Below are positions 32,055-42,144 of a DNA stretch of 64,000 nucleotides, in pieces. Positions within the stretch are counted from its first letter, which is position 1. The number at the start of each line of letters is the position of its first letter. Where the stretch lies: NCBI GenBank assembly GCA_014529385.2, contig CM043953.1, positions 116,629,049-116,693,048 on the forward strand, written 5' to 3'. The DNA comes from Adiantum capillus-veneris (lineage: Eukaryota; Streptophyta; Polypodiopsida; Polypodiales; Pteridaceae). The notes under the pieces are model-generated. The model saw only the letters and a program-made list of their open reading frames with translations, did not search any database and was not told the origin of the DNA. Both the position numbers and the translations under genes were made by a program.

Positions 32055-33200
32055 TGTCAGGAGTTTTTTGGAGCAAGGGATTGCGCATATGTACATACAC
32101 ATGCATGGTGCATCAAATAAAGAATTGCCCATTTTCCTTAGCCAGGTGGTTACGTGGGGCCCACATGTGTACAGGTAGGACAGCATGTACATAGTGCAGC
32201 AATTTTCACTATTATTAGTACTGGTGTATTTTTTCTACAATAAGGAGGAGTTGGTAGCGCGTAAAACTTCTCGAGGAAGCTATCCGCAGGCCGACGACAT
32301 GAGGTCAGCAGGTGCGTCAGATGGCATCTAGTGGCGTCAGGAGGGCGAACGAGGTCAATATTTGCACGCAGATGAGGACGGATACAACGTGGGTGTTTTC
32401 TTGTGAGAGTTACGCAGAAAGGTCATCATTAGGACCACTTTTTGGGGCCACTTCACGTGGTGGCGAGATGCATTATTGGAAAAAAAGCTAAGTGCCAGGT
32501 GTGCAAATGATGCAAAAAGGTGACAACTATGCACTGCGAGGTCAGTTTTTGGCCTGTTCGGGGTCCGTTTGAGGTCATCTAAAAGGCCAAGGGTGCCCAA
32601 GTAATAAAGCTAAGTGTGGGAACTGAAAAAACGGAGAGAAGACCAGAAAAAACGTGGAGAAGAGAGGAGGAACAGCCGCAGGTGTGTTTTTGCCCATTTT
32701 GGAGCCTGTTTTGATCGTAAACTGCTCATCCGAGGTCGGATTTGAGCACTTTGACATTGTAGACTGGGGTTTTGGGCCGTTCCGGACGCGATGGCGCTGT
32801 CCATTTTGCCAAATTCCTCACTCTTTTCCTGCTGTTTTTCTGTGTAAGTTTCTCCTATGAGCGAAGTTTCTGCTCTAGTTTGTGATTGTATCTGGTATCT
32901 TTTACCCATATTGTGTGAGCTGTTTGCCCCATTGGTGTTGGCCCAAGCTCATTTGTATCTAAACATCAAAAATTCTCCTCTTTTGAGCTGAGTTTTTTGG
33001 GTGTGTGTGTGTGTATGTGTGTGTCTGTGTGGAGTGGGCAAGTGGATAGTCTCTCTCCTCTCACTCCAGAGGTGTGTTCCCTGTCTCGGCCAGGTGTGTT
33101 GTGTAAGCCGAGTGGTGCCCCATAGTGTGTGTGTGTATCTTCCCAAGAGTGTGTGTCGGGTCGTTATAGAGGCGCTGTGTGTGTTTTCATCCCGCTCACA
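32055..33200 (+). repeat. N 3' LTR
   Basis: 1146-bp copy of the 5' LTR, two bases longer through one extra GT unit. It starts TGTCAGGAG and ends CTCACA, followed by target duplication ACGC (33201-33204). Confidence 0.97.
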
Positions 33201-33204
33201 ACGC

Positions 33205-33944
33205 TAAACGAGTTGATCAAAGAAGCTCTTTATCTAGTGGATAACTGTGAGGCATACAAAGAAAAGGACTTAAAGAGTCAAGGAGATGACACATCCTCTC
33301 AGCACAGTGTTTCACAGATAAGTGAGTCCATTGCCAAGCCAACGACACCTATTGATCAAGAAAATCTTATTGACGACTTGGTCAAGAGGTTGATTCCTCT
33401 TGTAAGGTCTGATTCGGGAGAGCCGAAGTGGTGTGAAATTGAGAGAAAATGGACGAACCATACGGGGGAAGAGTGCTATTATATCATGGAAAATGCTAGG
33501 GAGAGGTATGTACAACCTGTTCCAGAAGAACCTACTCCACCTAGATACATTACGAGGAATGTGACAGGACCAGTAGGAGTTTTAAGGCCACAGCTTGTCT
33601 TAGGACAAAAACCTCCGCTGCCAGGTGCTAGAATTCCGGTAGACATGAGATACATGCCAATGATGGAAGCATCAAATAAACCAATGCCAGTACTAGCTAC
33701 AATGTGGTATAGAAACCAAAGTGAGTACTACCCTTCGGAGCAACAAAATGTGAGAGAAACACATGGAGTGGTGAGGCCGGTACAACCTCCACCTCCTGGG
33801 TTTCAGTCGAAAGAAATAAGGTATGAAATGGACGAAAGGACATTGCGATTCATTGCAAATAGCAGCTTATCTAGGTCAAAGCTTGCTTATAGCCAAGAGG
33901 AAATGCTAAAAGAATCTCCTCAACCAGAGACAGATTGTCAGTGA
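33205..33944 (+). pseudogene. E2 gag, part 2 (post-capsid linker)
   Basis: Continuation of the frame cut at 24429: TLNELIKEALYLVDNC aligns with E1 at 9915. It contains KWTNHTGEECYY and the proline-rich block GPVGVLRPQLVLGQKPPLPG, both shared with E1 (10160-10350). The frame ends at TGA 33942-33944 within the first zinc-knuckle region, while the downstream part lies in another frame, so an indel and a stop break it. It was probably the spacer between capsid and nucleocapsid. Confidence 0.85.
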
Positions 33945-34308
33945 CAACCACTTGGTCAAACAATGTCCTCGTACGGAGATCACTGGAGTAAACGCCTATT
34001 GTCTTGAGTGTGGTATCACTCACTTGATCCCCGATTGCCCGAAAAAACCAAACCGAATCAGGAAAATCACGCCAAATGTATTAGGGATTTTCCAGCTACC
34101 TAATAGCTCAGAAAATGAAAATGTCGTACCAGTTCAAGTGATTACGAGAGCACAAGCTCAAAAGAAAGCTGATGAGAATCCAGAGACAAAGAACACGGAA
34201 AGTGACACGAGTCCAAAGACAGATGATGGACCAAAGACAGATGCACCTAGTCAGAAAAGCAAGAGCAAACGAAATAGTTGGAAAGCTAGAAAGAGAAAAA
34301 ATCCCTAG
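33945..34308 (+). pseudogene. E2 nucleocapsid-like region with cysteine knuckle
   Basis: The frame carries the end of a first knuckle (LVKQCP) and an intact second one, CLECGITHLIPDC, with CX2CX3HX4C spacing, one residue shorter than the usual CX2CX4HX4C. E1 has the same shortened spacing. A Lys/Ser/Thr-rich basic tail (NSWKARKRKNP) follows and would bind RNA. It ends at TAG 34306-34308, where E1 continues. There is no start codon of its own that I trust. Confidence 0.8.
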
Positions 34309-34688
34309 CTGAGAAGCTTACCGAAGCTGCGGAGAAGATAAAACAACATGAAGAAAAGGAGGCACCTTCTCTTACACAGATGGTGAAACCTCTAGAAGAA
34401 CCATCCACGGATGAGAAACCGAGAAGTGCTAGTTCAGGAGGATCTGTGTTGGCAGAGAAGGTTAATGAGACATTAGATGCCCTCTTGAAAGCCTATGATA
34501 TGAGGCTCAAAAACAACCAAACCCAAGAACAAAGGTGGAGGAAATATCCCTATGCGGAACTAGAAAAGCAAAGGTTTGAAATGTGTCAGAAAATGATTCA
34601 AACAACCCAAGCTTTACTAGAACCACCAGTTGCAAAACCTGAGGATGTGATCCGTGTCATGCCTACACAAGTAATCCCACCAAACTAG
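34309..34688 (+). pseudogene. E2 charged linker block
   Basis: It contains ASSGGSVLAEKVNETLDALL and NQTQEQRWRKYPYAELEKQR, both closely matched in E1 (11160-11300). Predicted helical and charged, function unknown. The frame stops at TAG 34686-34688 just before the protease block. Confidence 0.75.
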
Positions 34689-34940
34689 TCATGAGCACAT
34701 ACCAAACTTCAAAGACCCAGCATTAGAACCAAGGATAGTACTGAATGCCATGGATAACTCTTCCGAGGGATTTCACCAAGCTATACCTGAGGATTGTAAA
34801 GAGATAGATGGTTTTGACGAATTGTGGAAACAATTCAGAGAGGCCAATGAATCCGATGACCTAAGAAGATGAGTAGACAAGACTGGTGATGAACAAGGAG
34901 TGTTCTACCACCAATATAGGAATTTGAGACTGGATCTCAA

Positions 34941-35756
34941 ATGAATCTAGACGTGCGATCGTATTGGGGCGACAAAGGATCTGTACAATCTATGGATAGT
35001 CAACCCCATTCGCTAAGAACACTACCGTCCTACATGGGAGAGTACGAGACCAAGTCAGATGTGGTTGCAGTCCCATCACAGAGATTGTCTCCCAAAAAGG
35101 CCATCGATTCAAAGGGGCTAGTAGATATTCTTTCTACCCCAGTTACTTGTACAATAATGTTAGCCGAGTTGCTCAGAATAAGACCAAACATGTGGGCTAA
35201 TGTGGGTAAATGTATAGAGAAATTTGGTGTAAAAACCCCAATGACTCAAATCGAGGAAGGCATCAAAGAGCTTGAAATGCCTCAACTGAATACTAGGCTA
35301 GTGCCATTAAACAAGGTAGGCGAGTATTACGAGGGAGAAGAGGGAAACACCACCCTTCCTGTGGAATTCAATGGTGTAAAAACCATGGCAATCCTTCACA
35401 GTGGAGCTGGTGTGGCCATTGCAACCAAAGAGGTTTGGAAAAAATGGGGAAAACCTGCCTTGATATCCACACGAATGACCCTGCAGCTTGCAGACAGACA
35501 CAAGGAAAAGCCCCTAGGACTGCTAGAAAAGGTACTTGTTACTTCTTGTGGCATTGAATATGAACACACTTTTGCTGTTGTTAACTTTGGCAAGAAGAAC
35601 AACTATGACATCATTTTGGGAAGACCATTCATGCGACAATTGAAAATGGTCCAAGATTGGGGTTATGACCATGTATATCTGAGATATATGGAAACCATAA
35701 CAAAGATAAACTTGAGGGACCATAGCTATAGGGATGTGACAAGAACACCGGTTTAG
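34941..35756 (+). pseudogene. E2 retropepsin-like protease with HSG in place of DSG
   Basis: Residues about 135-240 have the retroelement protease layout: TLPVEFNGVKTMAIL, then HSGAGVAIAT at the active-site position, a middle strand (LQLADRHKEKPLGLL) and the closing YDIILGRPFMRQLKMVQDWG, which matches the ILGRPW signature of gypsy proteases. The catalytic aspartate expected before SG is histidine (CAC codon at about 35398), so the enzyme should be inactive. About 130 residues of unknown function precede the domain. E1 has lost this whole block. The domain would mature Gag. No RT follows in E2. Confidence 0.8.
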
Positions 35757-36623
35757 GAGTTTGATTCCGCCACAGAAGCAGGATCAGAACTTCGAGCTTG
35801 GTTAGGTAAGCCTAAAGAACTGTGGATGTGTGGAGCTTCACAATGTGGTAGCTTGAAACGTAAGGAATGTATCCTAGAATGGGTTATAGCGGATAGGGAC
35901 TATATCCCATAACCATTTCCTGAAGAAGAGTTAGAGCCTTTTGGATGGGAACACATCTTGGCTACTCTGGACGTTTGCGTCGTGGAGGATGCTCCCACAA
36001 CAAAGTTTCGTGATGAAAATGGCTATGATGTCGTTCCTTATTTTGCAGTGAGTGTAATCCAGGAAAACGAAGAGTACCAGACATCAACAAGCTCTCGACA
36101 TAAGGAGCAAATTAAGAAATGTGGAGAATCAAAAGATGAAGAAGACGACGCGTTCTATGACTCTGTAGAACACTTCGAGCTTCAAGAAGATCAACGGCCC
36201 GGGAATCAATGTCATCGCTACACGAATAAAGTGCATCAAAAGTGGATTCCAAAGTCCTCGGTGAAGACACAACCACCACAAGCATCCTCATACATGGCTC
36301 CTAATAAGGATGCAAAGACTCAGCTAGGAGGAATACGACCAGAGCAACGAGCTAACAATGCTCTAATCAATGGGCTAGAAAACTCCTCCAAGAAAATACC
36401 ACCCACGAGCAAACAGACAGTAACTTTCCACTACCAGCCAAAAAATCAAGGGAAAGTACAAGAAGTCAACCTTGCTGAGGATAGTAGCGATAGTAGTGAT
36501 GAATCTTATGACATTCCCTATCATCAACTTAGGCCATCACTATCATCAACCCCTTCAGCAACAACCATGACAGGTCAAAAGAACAGGACAACAAGTCAAA
36601 GCCAAAAAGCTCGACAAATCTAG
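35757..36623 (+). pseudogene. E2 post-protease ORF
   Basis: The open part is 35958-36623. TKFRDENGYDVVPYFAVSVI aligns with E1 TKFCNKDGYDVLPYY (11438). It then has an acidic stretch, DDAFYDSVEHFE (E1: EAFYNSSKHLE) and a Ser/Gln-rich tail (SSDSSDES). Not a known enzyme. In E1 the RT frame begins about 150 bases after this block; in E2 nothing of RT follows. The 200 bases before 35958 are out of frame or stop-broken. Confidence 0.7.
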
Positions 36624-38780
36624 ATACCAAAAAGCCAGATCGGCCAAAAACAGATATGGATCAAGAAGACAAAGGTCTCTAATGACAAATCACAAGATCC
36701 AACACCAAAACAAAAAACAAGGAAAGAGTGCACGAATGGGTAAGAATATCACAAAGTTGCAAGCTTTCACAACTCAGGTTTGGGCTCCAAAGAAGTTGAT
36801 TCAAGCACAAAAAAGTCAGGAATTCATTTGGATTCCAAAACAACCATAGTATCAACTTTCAAAGCCTAAATCCCATCCCCAACCAAGCGTACAAGGGCTG
36901 AAGCAAAGACCACTGTCGACTCACACAACAAAAAGGTGGATCCCAAAGAAGTCTCTTCAAACACAAACGAAGCACGGGCAAGTATGGGTTCCCAAACGAG
37001 CGTCAGCAACAAAACAACCAATAATCGCAAAGAAATGGGTCCCAAAGAAGAACAATAAAACTGCTGTCAGTGCCTCGCCGCTTGAATTCTTGCAATTCTT
37101 CCTACGATTACAGTACAGTTAGAAGAGAGAAAGTCTCTTCAATCAAGCAACGATACAGGAGCTTCAAAGACCATTACATTGCTTAGAATAGGAAGCCTCG
37201 CCAACAAATGCCAATAAGCAAATTGCTTACCCACATCTTGCACAACATAAATCTTTTCCATGCATTGACTGTGTATGCATAATAGGGCCACATTACAAGG
37301 CCTGCATAGGCAAAACTTTTAATTGCCCAAGCACAACACATACCCTTTGCGATACCCTGTCGTAAAGGATGACTCCAAATAGGAAGGGGGGAGGCATTCT
37401 GAATGCAAACCTAACATTATGACTATTAGAGGGCAATGTTTTGTGAGATGCATTGAATTTTTGCGTTTTATTGTGATAATTTTTTGACGAAATTTAGAGT
37501 ATATGCCCTCATAGTAGTGTTATAGAGGAGTATGTACATAGCATTTAGATTTCTATTTGAATGATTTTTCTTTTGTTGAGTTGTTTTAAGATTTTCTTTG
37601 TTATTATTAAGAAAAAATAAAAAAATCCATAATCCACATGAAGAAAAGATTGATGAGAGACCTGAGAACTACAAAGAGAAGAAGGTACAGGAAAACGATG
37701 AAACTTCACGAAGTATGTCTCAGTAGCCACTACAACAGCCAAAGAACTTGTCACAAAGCAGTGTCAACATGCAACCGACAAGTCATACAAGTCAGAGTCG
37801 AGTAGCTAAGCCACAAAATGAGTGAGGTGTTAGTCCCAAAGCTTCAAGTAATATTCTCTGTGGTCTAAGCGTCTTAGCTATTCTAGGTACTGCTCAAGCT
37901 GGAAGAGTTGAGCATATTTACGTTGTGTCGCTCATGCTGGTATAGGTGAGCAAAAGAGTCGAAGTCTAAGTACTTAAGTCTGGTGAAGTGAAGGAGAAGG
38001 TCCAAAAGACACTCACGTATTGAGCACAGTGAGATACGAGTGGAGAAACTTCTACATTGACAACCCTTCTTGGAAAGGTGGAAGCTATTGAGACATCTTT
38101 TGATGTCACATGTGCTACATTTATTCCTCGAAACACCCATCATCTCCTTCTTTCACATTGCATGCTTTTGTTGACAAATTTCTCATATGCATATAGAGTG
38201 TCCCATAATTGGCACTTGCATCAGGCACTCTTTCCGTGTTTCACCCAAGCACTCACCTTTCATGAACATGTACTTCACGTTCAGCTGCTCAACTCCAATA
38301 AGAGCGTATACCAAAGGCATTTTTTTTCCCCCACCGGGTTTTTTCCCTTTGATCATCCAGGTTTTAGACCCTAATCTAAATGCACCTATCACCATCCTCT
38401 TGTACATATTCCTTCTACATCAACAATAAGGAAATGCTACTCAAATTAATTGACAAATGAATTGTAGCACCAATTTCAGATCATAGCATACTTCTCCTCA
38501 ATGGCGAGTCAAAGAATGGCCTACAATGACAAAGCTGCAGACAACACTAACAACATGATTGCACAGAAACAAAGAAGTCCCCAATGAAGAAGAGCAGACA
38601 TAAAAGTAATCAGAGGATCTCAAAAGATGAATGGTTATGATGATAGATGTCTGCTCTAATGGATCATAGTTCTTGTTGTTGTTCAATAAAGTTACAAGCA
38701 GTGCAACACATGAAGCCAAAACAATAGCTAAGACCACATCGCCATCGACAATCAGGTCATGTCGGGGACGACATGAACGC
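36624..38780 (+). other. E2 3' region without pol; WxPK repeats at its start
   Basis: RT, RNase H and integrase motifs are absent on both strands. Between about 36765 and 37050 the three forward frames encode spaced repeats of W(A/I/V)PK(K/R/Q): VWAPKK, IWIPKQ, RWIPKK, VWVPKR, KWVPKK, broken by stops. The rest is AT-rich non-coding DNA up to the polypurine tract. Confidence 0.7.
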
Positions 38781-38792
38781 GGAAGGGGAGAG
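38781..38792 (+). promoter_or_regulatory. E2 polypurine tract
   Basis: GGAAGGGGAGAG directly precedes the TG of the 3' LTR, as needed for plus-strand priming. Confidence 0.92.
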
Positions 38793-39749
38793 TGTTGACC
38801 GCTGGGTCAACAACACAACATAACTCAAGTTTCGTACCAAAGTCTTATCTTTTGCGAGTTATAAAATTCTGCAGATTATGGCTATAAACGTCATTTGTAA
38901 TGAGTAGTTATTCTAGTTTCAGAATCCAGGGTGCAATGGAACTTCCAGATTGTAAATACAAAGCCATTTGACCCTTTCAACCCCATTTTTGGTTAAACCT
39001 AAGGTAGCCTTAGTATATAAGGTACTAGGTCATTTTGTAAAGGAGACTTTTATCATAATCAAAACTTTAGCGCTGCCGTCTACTGTGTGTGAGAGAGAAA
39101 GAGAGTGAGCATGAGCTTTATCCTCTCGCTACGCCCGGCTCGCTCAACACATTGGAGATCTGACTGCACCATTTTTGTAGGCTCGAGGAGAGCTCTGCGA
39201 CAACGCCAAGCATTCCACGCGAGACGAAGCGCACACATCGACGCATCTACGAGCTATTTGTGGCCGTAAGTGTATCAAATGATGTTTGTTTTCTGCGTGC
39301 TAGTAGTCTATAGAATCGTGGCGACATAAGCTACGCATAGGTACTCATAAATTTCAATTTCGGGCACTTTCAAAATTCTACTCTGTCATCCTACGCATTT
39401 TCCGCAGATGGGTTTAGAGTGAGGTTTTTGAGTGTAGACGCTTAGGGACAAGTGTATCCTAGTGAGGGGATGGTGTTCCTTAAGTTTCGTATGAATCTGG
39501 CATGATTAGGTGAGTTACCTTCCGTATGTGTGTATGTGGCTAGGTGGTGTAGTTGAGAGCAGTGAGGCTCTTGATTGTGGTTTAGTTGGCCTTCCAAAGT
39601 GTTGTATGTGTAGGATGGTCTCAGCCTGACAAGCTAAAGAGATTTCCTCCGTGTGCCTATTGTGTCATCTGTGTCCTCGATTGACATTATATTGATCTAG
39701 GTAGTGTTTGCATGCACTTCATGGGTGTGTGAGTCGTTCCCGTCCAACA
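38793..39749 (+). repeat. E2 3' LTR
   Basis: 957 bp, same length and ends as 19819-20775, with scattered substitutions. It is followed by CTCTT (39750-39754), the right target duplication. Confidence 0.96.
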
Positions 39750-39757
39750 CTCTTCCT

Positions 39758-40017
39758 TGTTAGGAAATATTATGTAGCTAAGTAAATATTAGAGTAGTTT
39801 AAATAATGTAGAGAGAATTTTCACACACAAGAGTTTATAGAGTAGAGAGAGAGAGAGAGAGAGAGAGAATACACGTTATATGTGGTTCATGTAATGTGGG
39901 CTACGCCCATGAGAAAGCAACCACTCAATGGATTTAGTATTTTAAACTAGTAGTAGGTTACAAAGAGATTATACCCTTAATGGAACTCTTGCCTTGATTC
40001 ACTCTCACCACCTCACA
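39758..40017 (-). repeat. Copia B 3' LTR
   Basis: On the plus strand it starts TGTTAGG and ends CCTCACA. Read on the minus strand, a polypurine tract (GGAAGAGGGAG) stands directly before its TG start, and RNase H coding lies upstream. It is 260 bp and includes a GA run (39846-39867). No 5' LTR copy was found. Confidence 0.75.
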
Positions 40018-41504
40018 CTCCCTCTTCCAAACGAGTGCATATAAAGTAATGTCTCACCTTGATGTGCTTTGTCCTTGAGTGAAAAACTCAATTCTTTGCA
40101 AGATGAATGATGAGTTGACTGTCACTATACAAGACACAATTGTCTTGCTTGTATCCAAGATGCTCCAAGAATCTATTGAAGCCACATAATTTCTTTGCTT
40201 GCCTCTATCATTGCTACATACTCTTCTTCCGTGCTAGAAATTGAAACCACTTTCTACCGCTTTGAAGCCCAGCTTACTGTTGTGCCTCCAACTGTGAAGA
40301 CATAGCCAGTGGTGCTCCTTCAAGTATCTTTGTCACCTACCAAATTTGTATCAACAAGAAAATATGAGTGCCTCCAAAATACAAAGCATTCATGGTTGTC
40401 CCTTTTAGTTACCTAAGTATCCACTTCACAGCTTGCCAATGCTCTTTACCTGGATTATCCATGAACCTACTCACAACTCCTACTGCATGTGCAATATTTG
40501 GCCTTGTCCAAACCATAGCATACATTAGAGAACCTATCATTGCAGCATAAGGAGCTTTAGACATATAGGCTATCTCCTCTTGTGTCTTTAACACATATCC
40601 TCAGTTAGTTTAAAATGACTAGCCAAATGTGTAGAAATATATTTTGCATCTTGCATTGCAAACCTTTCTAGTACCTTCTTGATGTAATCCTCTTGAGATA
40701 TATTTACTGTCTCCTTTGCCCTGTCCCTTGATATCTTCATACCAAGTAACCACTTTGCAACACGTAAATCTTTATTTAAAAAGATTTAGACATCTCCTCT
40801 TGTAGGTCTTTGATGTCCTGCATGTTAGCACTTGCAATCAACATGTCATCAACATACAAGATTAAGATGATAAACTTTTCATCTCCCAAATTCTTTGTGT
40901 AGATGCAATGATCTGAGTTGCATCTTCTAAATCTGTGATCCATTGATCGAACTTCAAGTTCCAATGTCTTGATGCTTTCTTTAGACCATACAATCTCTTC
41001 TTTAATTTGCAAACCATTTTCTCCTTACCCTTTACTTCATACCCCTTTGGTTGAAGCATGTAGCTTTCCTCCTCTAAGTCACCGTTAGGGAATGCCATAT
41101 TTACATCCATTTGATCAAGATTTAAGCTATGAGAATCCACAAGGCTAGAGAAACTATTTCATTGAAATTAATACCTTTCTTTTGGGAAAACACTTTTACC
41201 ACAAGCCTGGACTTGTAGCGTTTCTTCCCACCTTCTTCTTCCTTCAGCTTGTACACCCACCATTTGTTTTATAGTGCCCGCTTACCTTTAGGTAATGCAA
41301 CAACCTCCCACATTTGATTGCAATGTAATGCGTCCATCTCCACTTCCATGCTCTTTATCGGTTATTCTTTGGATTCATGTTGCATAACTTGTTTGTATGA
41401 TTCAAGCTCTCCAGAATCTGAGACGCAGAGATGGTTGAAGAAAGGAACAAACCTTTCTAGAGGTCTACTTGCTCTTGTAGATCTTCGGATCATAGGTTGA
41501 GGCT
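40018..41504 (-). pseudogene. Copia B RT and RNase H remnant
   Basis: On the minus strand, in order: STRASRPLERF linker (about 41440), KWWVYKLKEEEGG (41270), the [25 protein letters not shown] block (41110-41040), [12 protein letters not shown] (40980), catalytic YVDD (in [12 protein letters not shown], about 40850), AMIGSLMYAMVWTRPNIAHAV (40520) and an RNase H end with STEEEYVAM (40230). The AFPNG block differs from the usual AFLNG. Multiple stops and frameshifts interrupt it; for example, the RT splits between overlapping frames at 40862-41012. It is beyond function. Confidence 0.9.
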
Positions 41505-41509
41505 CTTCA
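41505..41509 (+). repeat. Copia A target-site duplication, left
   Basis: CTTCA, repeated at 46935-46939 after the 3' LTR. Confidence 0.95.
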
Positions 41510-41831
41510 TGTTGAGATGTCGAGCTCTACACCTTGAGCTGGCATCCACTACGGGTCTTGGCGGCTTACGACATTTACTCACTGGCACGTTAGGTGACCG
41601 ACACGGAGGATCTCTGCCAGTGATTCTACAGCTGGACTACACTTATAGTGCCAGCCTAGTACGCTACTAGCGAGTTCACACTTAGTGACCGCATGTACAT
41701 ATGTGCTACTTTTCAGCTTTAGCACTTAGTCATTTTGTACTCTCTTTTCTGTGAAGAAGAAGAAGAAGCTTTCCATCTGTGTGTGCTTTGTGCTTGTCTT
41801 GTGTAGCTCTCTTGCATCCTCATTCTTTACA
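41510..41831 (+). repeat. Copia A 5' LTR
   Basis: 322 bp, starts TGTTGAGATGTCGAGC and ends TCTTTACA directly before the primer site. A GAAGAAGAAGAAG run lies near its 3' end. Confidence 0.97.
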
Positions 41832-41849
41832 TGGTATCAGAGCCTGGTG
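41832..41849 (+). promoter_or_regulatory. Copia A primer binding site (initiator tRNA-Met)
   Basis: TGGTATCAGAGCCTGGTG abuts the LTR. TGGTATCAGAGC is the standard complement of the plant initiator tRNA-Met 3' end used by copia elements. Confidence 0.96.
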
Positions 41850-42144
41850 CAGGCAAGAGAGGCTAAGAGAGCAAGAGCATCACAATCCCGTCGTTCGCAA
41901 TCCACGACCAGATGCCGAAGGCGCCTCGCGCAGCGAGAAAAATTTTAGGGGTTTTTCGCACAATTTTATGAACAGGTCTCCAAAGTGCAGTATACAGAGA
42001 TTTACTGTACAAGTACAGTGGTTGTATGTACGCTTGATTGTGGACACTCGTTGAGTGTAGAAAGCGTTACAAGAACCACGATAGCAGGTTCAGCAGATTT
42101 ACAGGTTTTTGCAGATTGCAGCTATTTTGTCTTAGTGCTTCAAG

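Larger units (their letters stand above)
24430..33200 (+). mobile_element. N, near-intact Tat-lineage Ty3/gypsy retrotransposon nested in E2
   Basis: This 8771-bp element has LTRs of 1144 and 1146 bp with only about ten substitutions and one GT-repeat length change between them. It also has a primer site, gag (26674-27831) and a pro-pol frame (27719-32026) with protease, RT, RNase H, a second plant-type RNase H, and integrase. The second RNase H is the hallmark of the Tat lineage. One in-frame TGA in RT is the only clear coding defect. The low LTR divergence marks it as the younger insertion relative to E2. Confidence 0.96.
19819..39749 (+). mobile_element. E2, complete-ended gypsy-related LTR element lacking RT/integrase
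   Basis: Two 957-bp LTRs, a primer site, a polypurine tract and a 5-bp target duplication (CTCTT) define a 19,931-bp insertion. Without nested element N (24430-33200) and its duplicated 4 bp it is about 11.2 kb. Coding content is gag, zinc knuckle, linker, protease and a further linker region; no RT, RNase H or integrase frame was found. The LTRs differ by several percent by eye, more than those of N, so E2 is the older insertion. The intact ends suggest it moved using enzymes from a relative such as an intact E1-type element. Confidence 0.95.
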
